From Lichenostomus cassidix (lineage: Eukaryota > Chordata > Aves > Passeriformes > Meliphagidae), in NCBI GenBank assembly GCA_008360975.2, contig CM039211.1:69585965-69649964 (forward strand): a stretch of DNA of 64,000 nt, written 5' to 3'. The position numbers and the translations under genes are program-made. Under the pieces are notes generated by a model that did no database searches, had not been told where the DNA came from, and saw nothing but the letters and a program-made list of their open reading frames with translations. Shown here piece after piece: positions 11,245 to 23,600 of the stretch. The stretch's first letter is position 1; each line of letters opens with the position of its first letter.

Positions 11245-14200
11245 TTGGCATTTCCAATTTTAATGATGTTACGGAATATACCACTGCTGTATTTCTACTC
11301 TTTTTTCCCCCAGTTTGAAATAAAACCAAGTCCTGATACCAGAAAATAAACTCAGAGGACAAGAAATTCACATTTATGTTGCTCATCTGTCTTTCAGCAA
11401 TGGCACAGTTTTTTCAGTCTAGAATCCAGGTTTTTTGAATCTCTTTACTCTCTATTCCAAATGATGAGATGGGACAGAATTTCCTTGCCTTATCAGTAGG
11501 GTTGTATGATGCTTCAGTTTTATATTTGAAAACAGGTTAAGGCACAGATTTATGCAATAGTAGGAGCCTTAGTATTCAAATTGACCTAGTCTCCTGCTAC
11601 ACTTAAGGGAAAGTGAGCAGTACTTTGGCTGAATAACCCATAGTAAAATAAATATTATCCAGCTTCAGAAGTTCAAATTGAATACCTGTAACCTAGAGCA
11701 GGCTGCTTTTATAATCACCAGGAATCTGACCAATAGAGTTGACAGAATTTACTGTGTGATACATCCCAGAAGATCTGGGTGTCTACTTTAGGATGACCTA
11801 AACCACAGCTGAAATTTACTGCTGTCATTTGTGGCCTCAAATTACAAAATCAGCATCTATAAAAATTTGTCTCCATATTAGACTAAGGATTTATTGTAAT
11901 ATTCTGAATTCTATCCTATTAAAAAAAAAAATAGGGGATTATGAAAGTTTTAATCTTCATTAAATACTGGGAAGACTGAGATTGCAATTGAAATGAGACA
12001 ATAGACCTCTAAGTATCTGAAATTAGATAAGGTGGCTCTCACTAAGCACTTAAGAAATTTTGATTCCATTGTTCCAAATCCTTAAAACTGATAAAAATTT
12101 TATATATGTATATAAAAATATACACCTGCCCTCACTAACATATATGTATGCATTCTGGCTGGAGAAAAGGTTTTAAAAAGCAATCGTCTGACAGAGGTTC
12201 TTCCAATGAAATTTTATGTCCAGTTTTTTAAAGAGAAAGATATAAATATTTTAGACAAACATTTGAAGACTAATTCAAACAGAATAAGAACCCTTATGTT
12301 TTAACCATCAATGTGTTACAGCCTTTATTAAGCAAGAGTATCCAGAGTACAAATAATGGATCTTCTTTGCATTTCATTTAACAAATATATTGATTGAAGT
12401 CCCCTTTCAAACCTCAGCAGACGGGATGCTTTAGGGGTAATTTTTTCAAAGGAAGTTTGCATGGGGATTTAACCAGCCAACTTCCCTTGATGTTAGCAGG
12501 AACTATGTGACTAAACCGATACATAACTTTGAAAAGACACCCCTAAACACCTTATGTTGAATCACTGGAAGTCTTTGAACTCAGCAGGATCATTGCCTGG
12601 ATAAGAAGTGGTTGTTCAGATTCAACATATGAATCAGTTATAATAAACAGTGCTATAAATGGGACAAAGATCACATTTGTCCAAAGAGAAAGGGAAGGTT
12701 GGGGTAACATAGAACTAGTTGATTTGTCATTAAACATTTTCTTCCTTCTGATTCCATCTTGCACAACACTTCTGGGAAACCACTTCATCCTCTATAATGA
12801 GGTAGCTTCATTTAAACAACTCTAATTTTCTTCAATAACAGCTGCCAATAAGGTAATCCTTAGTGGATTTTCCTGTAGTACATTTTAAAACAAGCTTAGC
12901 TTGTTCTAAGTCATTCATAGGCAGAAAGATGACAACCAATCTGAAACTAGGGCCAAGACCTACAACCAAAAGAAGATTTTGTCTGGACACTGGTCATTTC
13001 TGCTCACTGTGTAATTACATCACAATTGTGCTCCAGATTTTTTTATCATGTTGATTAGGTTGAGTTAAAAATCAGTTGGAATCACTTCTTATTCTTCATA
13101 TGCTGTCTCTTTTCTGCTGTTCTCTGCAGGAATTCTGTGTTCCCTCCATCGCCTTGGGAGAACAAATAGAGGGCTCATGGATGGCTTTTATAGGTTGTGC
13201 TAAGCAGGAACCTACAGCAAAGGTCAAATTCACTCTAAATTATTTCAGACCATTATGTTATTCCCTGACTAAGCCTTTCTTTGTACTTTGTAGATTCTTC
13301 AAAGGCAAGTGCTTTGAACTATTGAATTTGAGAATTTTGATTTGACTTAGTTTATGCTTCAGATATGAATACACATATACTTTAAGGAGGAAAGAAAAAA
13401 GCTTCCTACAAAATACATAAATTGAAATAAAAGAAAAAATATATCACTGCTATAGGAAATATTAGTCTGGCAGCGTTATTTTGATAGAAATATTTTCCCC
13501 CCAAATACTCTGTCATTAGATACGATTAAGGTAATCTTCCTAAAATTAGACAAACAGACAGAGATGTACCATTGTTATCTCCTGCAGCTGTCTGCCTACC
13601 AGATTTGTGACATTTTAGGGGTATCTTTTCAAAGCAGCATACAGAGTTTTAGCTGCATGACTCTCAGAAACATCAACAGAAGCTGATCGATTAAATCCCA
13701 CACTTGCCTTCGCTTTGAAAAATTTTCCCCTAAGCATCCTGTCTGTTGGGCTTTGGAAAAGTACTTCACTATTTCCATGCAGAGAAATGCAGAAAATATT
13801 CAATCTATATTAAAAGCTAAATTAAATCAAAATAGAATAAGACTAAAAATATATAAAATAAAATAAAGATCAGCATTTCTACTAGTTCTCTGCTCTCTTG
13901 ATTGCTGCTCTGGTACTATGAATGCATTCCAAGCTTTGTTACATCCATCAGGGATGGTACAGATGGACATTTTGCCTGTCCAACCTGACTCAACCGCTTG
14001 AAGATTCATCAGAGAGAATCTGTTGGCAATTGCAAATGGATCTAATCCAGAGCCGGCAGATTTTGTTTCTCTAGAGGAAAGCAGGACTGTAAAGGGCAGA
14101 CTAGACTGGCAAAAATATTTACTTTTATATTTCATCACTTCAAATTTATAATGGGACAAAATGCCTTTAAAACTTCACCTTTTTAATAGGATACTAACAG

Positions 14201-15857
14201 AGATTTTCAATGCAATTCATTTGCTGGCAAGCAAGACTCTTGAGAGTGGGAAGCATTTTGAGCTTAAAAAAAAAAAAAAAAAGAAGAAAAGAAAAGAAAA
14301 GAAAAAGCAATCAGCAGGGTGACATATACTTTATTAGTCCTCTTCAAAATCACTTCCTTCCCTTTCTCCCTTTTATATTTCTTGTCTTTCTATGTGCTCT
14401 CCTTGTTACATTACATCCCTCATTTTAGGCATTTTAATCCCTCCAAAGGGATGCATCCCAGTGGCACAGGCAGTTGTAAGGCACAATTCTCAGCTTCACC
14501 ATGGCTCTTTTACAGTGCTGCGGCAGCGAAAAGCAGCCTTATAGCCCATGGAACTGGCCACCGTGGAATATCCTCCCTGCTATGCAAAAAACGGGGTTTC
14601 AGAAAGCAAGTAAAGTCAGCACATTGGATATATAATGGCTTCTGCTACATTTCCCAGTGTAAAAGACCCCCACGCCTGGGGTGAGCACTGGGAATGAAGA
14701 ATGGGAAGATTTCATGGAGCTTTATCACGGCCTTGAGAGAAAAATTCCACAAAATTCAATCGAGCTAGCTCTAAAGGGTACCTTTTTGCCTCTGAATAAG
14801 CTGTGGTGCAGTGAGGACAATCAATCATTTATTACCTCTTGTAGAAATGTGGGGAAGTTCTCACAGGTTTTCCTGGGGCAATTGTAAATATATGGAACTT
14901 AACTACTTCACACCTGAGGAATTGTCAAACATAAATATTCTCCTGTCTTCTCATAATAGGTAGCTGGAAGATGTTTACTTGTTTAGAGGTGGAAGTCTTG
15001 TTGAATGGTCAATACAATCTTTCTAGATCTGATAGGGATTTATAACTTGCCTTCTCCTTTTCTTGTGGGCCCTGTTTGGCCAGTTGTTACTAACACTGGA
15101 GTCAGCCAGAACAATTTTCTTCCCATATTTCATGTGTTTACAGTGCAGTTTCCACCAAAGATTTCATATCAATGAATGATGGTCTGTGCCCACTGCTGAC
15201 CCACTTGGAACAGAAACACTCCCCCCTGTGCCAAGTCCTCTCATGGGTACAGAGAGCCTGATACAAAAGCCCTGTGCTGGAGGCTTTGCTCAAGCCAAGA
15301 AATCTGCAAATGCTTTTCCATAGGTGTTTTGGGGAGTTGACACAGAATAACTTACAAAATCTGCAGGTCCCCATCCTTTTGAGTCAAGAATTAATGCTGC
15401 TCCACCTGCCCTAACTATACACGACAAAAATACCACTAAATTGTGTTTTGTATCTATGTATTCCCCAAAATTCCCTTAAAAGCAACAATGCCAAATAAAT
15501 TTTAAAAATCATCTCTTCTGTTCTTCATCCAACATGAGTACTTTTGTTGGTACTCTCATGAAATGCACTTCTTCATCACTCCCCTCAGGGAAGGTTATCA
15601 GCAATCCTTTGTAGAGAGGACAATATGAAACCATACAGGGAAGAGCACAATCAGGATAACCTTTCTGCCCATTTTGCTTTCCACTGATGCCCTTGTTCAG
15701 ACGATGAGTAAACCCTCAGCCAAACCCCTCCATTTGGGCATATGAGATAATCCTGATGCAAATGGCCACAGCCACATAAAGCACACCATGGAGCTCTCAA
15801 CAGCAAGCACACTTCACTGCATGATGTCCGTAGTTTCTGTGTACATCATTTATTCCT
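11245..15857. other. Unique AT-rich noncoding DNA
   Basis: I recognise no exon. Several A-rich runs are present (for example 11921-11932) and an AT-rich segment with ATATATGTATATAAA lies near 12100-12125. Open frames reach at most 121 codons (14319-14684) and show no known domain. Confidence 0.65.
14264..14308. repeat. Homopurine A/AAAAG tract
   Basis: An A run passes into AAGAAGAAAAGAAAAGAAAA, a purine-only stretch of about 45 bp. It is simple-sequence DNA. Confidence 0.93.
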
Positions 15858-16110
15858 CTCAAAACAGAACAAAACAAAGAAGCAAACAAACAAAAAAAAA
15901 AAAAAAAAAAAAAAGCGAAAACCAAACGAAACCTAACAAAAGTCCCCCAAAACCCAAACAAAACAAAACCACCCAAAAAAACCAAAACCAACCAAACAAA
16001 AAAACCCAAAAAAAACCCAAAACCAACAAAACAAAAAAAGAAAACAAACAAACAAACAAAAAAACCCAAAACTAAAAGAACCCCAAAAACCAAACAAACA
16101 GAGAAAACCC
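15858..16110. repeat. A/C-biased low-complexity tract (CAAA/CCAAA-rich)
   Basis: About 250 bp are almost purely A and C on the plus strand, with CAAACAAA, CCCAAAA and CCAAACC words and a 23-A run at 15892-15914. The 95-98-codon open frames over it on both strands (K/N/T/P-rich one way, F/L/V-rich the other) arise from the absence of stop codons in such sequence. They are not genes. Confidence 0.95.
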
Positions 16111-19100
16111 TACCCTGGAAACATAACTATAGTGCAATTTCTCAGGAACAGCTCTGTGATAAAGATTTGGAGCGAGTCCTTAGTATACACATGAATCCAA
16201 GTAGCTTTCTCAGCCACAAAACAGGAACTTCAAGCTCATCTGGCTCAGTGCTCAGCACCAGCCACAAGATGTTGCATTTTCTCAAGCCGCATCAATTTCA
16301 ATTGACTTGAAAGGCCCCAGTCCTTATTATTCTCTTCCTGTTAGTAAATAGATTCCTGTTACCTCTAGTGAATTTTGGGTCTGTACTCCCTAACTACAGA
16401 AAGCAAAATGTAGAGACATTAAAGTGACTCTAACTACCTTTGCTCCTGTTTGTTTCTCAGCCCTGACCATCCCTACGGGAAGGTAAATCTGCCTTAGGGT
16501 AAGTAAAAATTATATTCTGCACAAAAATATTGGATAATATTTAAGTTCTGCTTTGTAAAACTGACTATTATTTTGTGTTTTCAGCATTTTTTTGTATTCT
16601 GGAGATTAGAGAAGAAACAATATAGAAAATTCGCAGTTTCTAAGAATTTCCCACCACACTTTCCTAGTTGTCTTACACCCTCTGAGAGTACCTTTAGTAA
16701 TCTGTTTTCAGCTCTGTTTACTTTAGAATACTATTTAAATTAAACAGGAAAAGTAATATTGCAAACATTAGTTGGTTCTACAGTGACTGGCCATTACATG
16801 ATTTAATTAGAGGTTTTGAGTTCCTTTAGAAATAAAGTTCCTGTGCAAATGTAAGCTTTAAGTGTATAAAAGTACATATACATGTATGTAAATATGTATG
16901 TGTGTATGTCTCTATTGTTAATATTATTTTATTATTTTATAATTTCACTTTTTATTGCCTGTAGTTATTTCTTCCTTTGCTTTGGATTTTCCCTACTCTA
17001 TCCTCCAGAAAAAAAAAAAAAAAAAAAAAAAGAAAACAGTCATGACACTTACTAGCAGAAAACATAACAGCTTTGAAATCTATTTTCTTCTCTTTTTAAT
17101 CCTGCTTTAATCCTTTAGAGCTATAAACCAAGGAAAATGCCTATTTTCTACTGTATATATTTACAGCTTCTCTTCTAAATAACTTTAGTGCTTTAGGATT
17201 TGCAATCACCATGATTTCCTATATAGAGGAAAAAAGAATATCAAACTTTTAAGCTCCACAGGGAACAATTCAGCTCCACCAGATTCTTAAATGTAGGATC
17301 CATGTAAAAGCAATCAGAGCTGTTCATTCTCCACTCCAGCTATTTGGCTCCTCTCTGCCATTGTCTGGCATACCCTTACCTTCAGTTCCAAGGCAGATAC
17401 ATTTAATAACTTAATGCACTGAGCCAGTTATTAAATTCACCACCATGATCCTCCCAATACATGCAAATGATGGATAAAGCTTAAAACCATTTCCCAAAGA
17501 TGATAATTCTCTAATTTATGTGCATGTAAGAATTTGCCTTACACAATCTGTGATTGTGATATAAAGAAAATTGTTAATAGAATATAAACAAAGAGTGGTG
17601 GTGAGTTCACAAACCATTTTCATCATATCAGAGATACAGCTGTTCAAGCCCCTATCTTTCTATTTGCCTTTTATGTGCATTAAGTAAAATATACACAAGG
17701 AGGAAAGGGAACAGAGATGAAAAGACTCATTAAGGCATCATATTTTTTGTGTCATTACAGTATTGTTCTTTATATATTCCCATTCTTTCCTAGGAGAACA
17801 AAAAGAGAAAGGAAAACATTTCCTAATGTACAATTTCATAGTGAGTATGTTGAATGTGTGGGACATTTCATCTTTGGTTTACCTAGTGAAAAAGTGACTA
17901 TATTAATGCAACATCTTGAAAGTTAGTCCATTAATCCACAGGCCTAAAGCTACACAAGTATCCTCTTAGTAACTCTCAGTGAATGCAAAGGAAGTGGAAT
18001 GCCTACACAGCACTCAAAATCAGTCCTTACAGGAAGGAAGTCTGGAATAGAGTGTCTTAATTCTTAAATTTAGTACCTCAGTCATATGTAGTTATTAATT
18101 TCATGACCCTGGAAGGTTATTTTGTTAGAATTAAATTCTTGAGTTCTTCTATTCCCAAAGATGTCTGTTTGTCCGATGTGGCCCTACCCAGAGCATGGAG
18201 TTTAGCTGATATGTTTGTGCCAGTCAGTTTTACCTGCTGGATGGCTGTTCTCCAGTATTTGCAGATTGCCAATCATATACAGTTTTGCACTGGAAAATTG
18301 AACACTTCCTCAGATTTTTGAAACCTATCGACAGAAGACTTCTTTCTAGTTGTCTGTCATGGGCTGCTGGGAACAGCTTCCTCAGGGCTAAACAAACAAA
18401 GCTACTTCAATTTCCTTTTCCAGCAAAATATGTTTCTACACTCTTGGCCATCATAGGCGCTCTCTTCTGTGTCTTCTACCACTTAAAGCCAAACTTATTT
18501 TGTTTTAATTTTCTATCTGATTCTGGAAGGCAAGTGATGATAGCTGATCCATGAGGAGAAATATCCCTGCTGCTTCCAGTTCACAACTGATAATGTCCAA
18601 AGATAAGCACCACATGGTTATTGAAATGACACCACTGACCTATAAAATGTTAGTTTATAAGATAAATAATATTTTTCACTTGATGGAAGCCTGAAGGAAA
18701 CAAAAATGTGTGACTAAATATTGTGCTTCACAGAATTATAATGGAACCTCTTAAGAACACAAAGAGGAAGGCCTCCTTCTCTAAAGGGAAACCTAAAAAA
18801 CTGTAAGAGAAATCACCTTAATTGCCTTTATCTGTACATCAGTTGTTTTTATCAGATAGTCGTGTTTTGCTTTTTGTGTGAGCGAAATTTCTCAGGTGCA
18901 GAAAATCAGTAAAAATGACTGAGTGAAGTAAAGCCAATGAATTCCTGTGTGGATTTTCTGGAAGTTAATCCAGGATGGGTTTGGTCAGAATGCAAAATTG
19001 TATCAAAGTTTCTATGCATAAAAGATTGCTCTTGTCTTTAAACAGCCATAAATTTTCATGGTTTTGGGAAGAAATTAATATCACATTATTTTTCATGTTT

Positions 19101-19944
19101 TTCTTAGATTTGGGTGCAAAATACAGAAAGAGATATATGTAAGTGTACAGGCATACATCAAAAGATTATATATACTCCCTGTTCTCTTGAAACTAGGCTA
19201 AACATGTATCTGACTTTGAACAAATGAGAATAAAGTAGCTTTGACTTTTACAAAAATACCATGAAAATAGCTTTTCAATTTCCCAACCAATTGTACACCC
19301 CACAAGTCTTAGAAACTTAAAATCCAAATGTTTCAAACTGAACATGGAATGTAATCTGAAAAACTTTATTTGAATGTTCATAACACATGGGTTCATTATG
19401 TCTTATCTCTTTCAGCATGTGTTGTCATGGATTTCAGCTGGTAACACAAAAACACAAAACATGTTGAGAAAATGCAATGAGAGGAGTATTAGCAAACTGG
19501 CACCAAGTCCTTGAAAACCCATAAGAAAGCTTATTCTTTTGGCCACCCTAACATCAAGAACAAAGTTACAGTGACATTTGGAGACCAGATTTCAGCCACC
19601 ATCAATTGGCATAGCTGCACAATGGAGCTAGTCTAGATGGAGCTTTGCTGATTTCCATCTGTAAGGGATTTGGTTTTAATCTTTTGGTTCTCACTACCAT
19701 TACAGTGTCCTCTAACTGACTCAAAATAAAAGACCTACTCTTTCCCTTTGGGTAACATAGGAGGATTCCTTAATATCTGTATGAAGAATTAAATAACTAA
19801 AACCATAGAGAGAGTGGATCTGTCTTCACTGATCTTCTTAAACTCACCTTTATCTGTGGGAATCACGAAACTGAATTAGGATAACTGATTAAAACATGAT
19901 GCTTTCCAAAATTTCCTTCCCATAACCTTTCATTCTTTTTTTCT

Positions 19945-19975
<31 letters not shown>

Positions 19976-20509
19976 CTATTAATGTACCACTTCATAACTC
20001 AGAAAATCTGGCCCTTTATTTTCCAAGCAGTTACTTGTGTATTACCCTTTGGATATATTTATTTATTTTATTATAAATCCTCTCTTTGCTTCTAGTCTTT
20101 ATTTCTTTTTCTTTTCATTTACCAGTAGGGAGACTTAGATAGGCTCAGTTTTCTTAATCCTCTTTATAAATTTAAAAAAACCCAATTAAGTCTGCACAAA
20201 GTCTTGTTTTTCTGATGGAAAAGAAAATCAGGCTTCCTGCAACATAATAATGCTTTGCACTTCTATAGACCCTTTTATCTGAGGTTCTCAACTAGCTGTA
20301 AAACATGCATTCATTAATTAAGCCTTGAAAGAGCCAAGAGACAAAACATTATGCCTAGGCTGCAGATAGGTAAACTCAGAAACAGAAATTCCCCATTCGG
20401 ATGGAAGTAACCCAGATTTCAGAAGTGGGGCTCAGAAGTCCTAATTTCTACATGACAACTCTCAGTTCCATGTGAAGTCTGGTCCAGTAAAAACTTCTGG
20501 AGCTAGCAA
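16111..20509. other. Unique AT-rich noncoding DNA
   Basis: I see no exon. A 23-A run lies at 17009-17031, a pyrimidine tract ending in 19 T at 19935-19969, and a TATG/TACA-rich patch at 16861-16915. No interspersed repeat was recognised. Confidence 0.65.
17009..17031. repeat. Poly-A run (23 A)
   Basis: An uninterrupted homopolymer. I see no retroposed gene or LINE upstream that would explain it as a poly-A tail. Confidence 0.95.
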
Positions 20510-20603
20510 TAAAAACAAACAAACAAACAAACAAAAAAAAACACCCCCCCAAAAAAACAAACAAAGAAAACACCAAAACAAAACAAAACAAAACAAACCA
20601 CCC
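20510..20603. repeat. A/C-biased low-complexity tract
   Basis: AAACAAAC units, a C7 run and AAAACAAAAC units follow each other over about 95 bp, of the same type as the tract near 15.9 kb. The 60-codon open frame over it is an artefact. Confidence 0.95.
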
Positions 20604-23600
20604 CTTTATTATGTTGTTATCCAGAATGTTCCAAAATCACAGCCTCACTTCTGAATGAAAAGAGTGTCATGCAGGTTCTCAGTAGGTATAAACTGCTGTA
20701 ATTGGTTTAACCTACTGAGATCTGGCAGTGTTCTAAGTAAGATTAGTCTGTCCTTAAGTCCACATGTAGGATAGGCAGTGGCTTTGTGTCTTGCAGCTAT
20801 CCTAAAAACAGAACACAAACAGAACTGTATTGGCCATCTAAGGATAATGTCGGATGACAAAATGAATTACATATTGTAATAACTGGGCATAACTTTATAA
20901 CAACATCAGGAGAGAGAGGATAAGAGGGAACTTAAGTTTTACGTGCCCATATTCAGAGAATAAGAATGAGGGGATGACAAAAACAAAGGCTGATAGTGGG
21001 AAAAAAAAAAACCACCAAAAGAAAGAACTGCAGTTTGTAAATTAAACTAAGAGCAAAAGTCATCAGGCAGATATCATTTCAGCATCATGCTACAGAGGGT
21101 TCAAGGAAATGCAGATTCATAGAATGGCTGATCTGAAGGAACACACTTCGAAGGAGTTACTAAGGAAATAAGGTGATTTGTTTCATATCCAGCTTCTTTA
21201 TATTAATTCCAAATTATTCTTGCAGTAGGATTAAAAAGAATGTTTATATATTTACTTAAATTTAACTATGGATTGAAGTCTATAGCCTTTAGGAGGTTAA
21301 AAATGAGATTTCAAATTCAAAACTGATTTCAATTGTTTTGAAAGAGTTCAATTCATTGGTAACAGGATTTACTTCATTAACTGTAGATTTCCAAAAGTTA
21401 GACACCTGAGTTATTTAGATTCAACCTCTTAAGAGTCCAACAGAGAAACAGGTACTTCAAGGAAGAACTGTACCTGAACAGATTCTTTCATCTGGAAGTG
21501 CCTGTTTCTCACCACTGAATATGAAAGAAGCCTTGGTGGGTTAGCTGAGTCATACACAGCAAAATTAAAAACATTTTCAGGGAGATAAACTTCAGCTTCA
21601 ACTGGCTTCCACAATAGACATTCATGTACACTCGTAACAAACAGACTTTGCTGGTGGAATGAAACTTCCACCATCCCACAGACGTGCTGAGAATAATTCA
21701 TTTCTATGCAGAGGCTCTTAATTGAATCATCTCATCCAAAATGAGGAACCGATTAACAATCTAGAAGACAAATGGCACCACAAAAAGATAAAGCTCATGA
21801 TAGTTAAGAAGGAGGAAGAGAAAATAAAAGAATTCATAAATAAGGCTTCAGTAAGGAATATTTCAATAAATTCAGAGAATTAGACAACAATGTGTTATGA
21901 AAGAAAAGTAATAGAGAAGTTTATTTATTTAAATAAGTAATAGAAGAAGAAAAAGTTATCCTAATATGAAGGAAGAATAGAAACGGTAGTAAGTGATAAG
22001 ATTTGCTACACTAATATGTGTTTACTGGTCTTAAATACAGAAAGGAAGAAAACAGAATTGAGTAGAAGTTTCCAAGCCAGCTTAGGTGGATCTCTGTGCT
22101 GTTGATGAAAATATGACAAACATTCCCTTATTCTTTGCAACTTCACTTGTGCTTTTCACAGGACACCTTTTGAGCTGATCCAAATCAGCCCCTGAGAGGA
22201 GCTGATCCCTCTTCTATCATTTCTACAGGTTGATCTGCTTCCCTGAGCAGCTGCAACAACATTAGTGCCAGTGGAAGGGATGGGGTGGAAATGGGATAAG
22301 GACCTGCAGAGCCTGGCTACCTTTTTCATCAGTGCACTGCTCCTGCCTTGGCATGTGTTGGCCATAAAGCTGCACTCTGTAAAGTCTATAAAGATAATAG
22401 CTTGAGATTACAGAGGCAGACTGAAAAAGAAACAGAAATGCACAGAAAGCAACCATACCCCAAAAGTTCATAAAATATGATCATATATTCCAAAAAAAAA
22501 ATAAAAAGGCCCAAAAAATTACCATATTCATCCTGCCTCAGAGAGATCTGTTCAGTGAAACCTTATTAAGGTGCTCTTTTTTTCATTATTTTTAATAAAT
22601 TTGTATTGGATGCAGCTGTGTTTAGGCAGCTAACAAAATTTATGTCATTGCATGGTGGACAGGGATCTAAAATAGTGGAAGTTACAGGGCACTACTTGCA
22701 TTCATATAAGTATATGCCAATTGTTTAAACTAATTCGCTTAAAAATTCACAAAGATTAGTTATCCTAATATGTCATTTAAACAAATGTCATATACTTATA
22801 GGTATACAGGAATGCATTCTGCTTTTAAGTTGGTTGAATATCACATCAGCATCCATGACAAACTTTGAAGTAGTCTCAGTGATTTTCTTTTTGAAAATTT
22901 GGAGATGAGTGCAGCAGAAAAATGGAAGAAAGCAAACATTGCCCCTATGTTGAAAAAGGACAAAAGGGAGATACATGAAAAATAGGTCATATACACATAT
23001 ATATATAAATCCTCATTTGAAGTACATTTATCTAAAATTTATATGTGTGTGTACGATTTGCATGAATCATCTGCTTGTACAATGAATACATGTTTTATCA
23101 ATAAATTAACAATGTACAAAGATATAATTATATTTACTCATATATTATAACATAAAGAAACTCATTATGCAATTGTTCTAATATTTTACTAATATTTTGT
23201 TAGTTTTTTTAATTCTTTGCAATTTAAGAATTAATGCAACAAAAAGTGGGTCTTTGTTTCAGTGAAATTAAATAACCTTGTGTGTGTGTGTATACACCTC
23301 AAAACAGTAGAGAATTCATATTGTTTGTGAATAAGTGAATCCCCAGTTTGTCAGTATTTGACAGGTGCTTGGCACTTTTCAATTTAAAAACTTCTTCTTC
23401 ATGAATTTTTAAAAAAATTAGTTTAAACAAGTGGCATATAAATAAAAAATAATTATTTTGCAACCTCTTGGTGTACTTGTCAAGATTATTCTCAGCTTTG
23501 AGGCACCTTCAAACAATGCAGAGAAACAGAAACCCCTATGGAGATCTCCCACAGAAGCAACAAATTCCATACTCAGAAGAAGGTTAGACCCATCAGTCTG

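Noticed and set aside
15788..16093. 95-98-codon frames on both strands
   Set aside because: They lie in an A/C-biased tract where stop codons are rare; products are K/N/T/P-rich or F/L/V-rich low-complexity.
17009..17031. Poly-A tail of a processed pseudogene
   Set aside because: No coding-like sequence precedes it on the plus strand.
21116..21150. Possible CR1 tail (TTCATAGAATGGCTGATCTG)
   Set aside because: Only about 15 bp resemble the inverted CR1 end and nothing downstream follows the family, so support is too weak.
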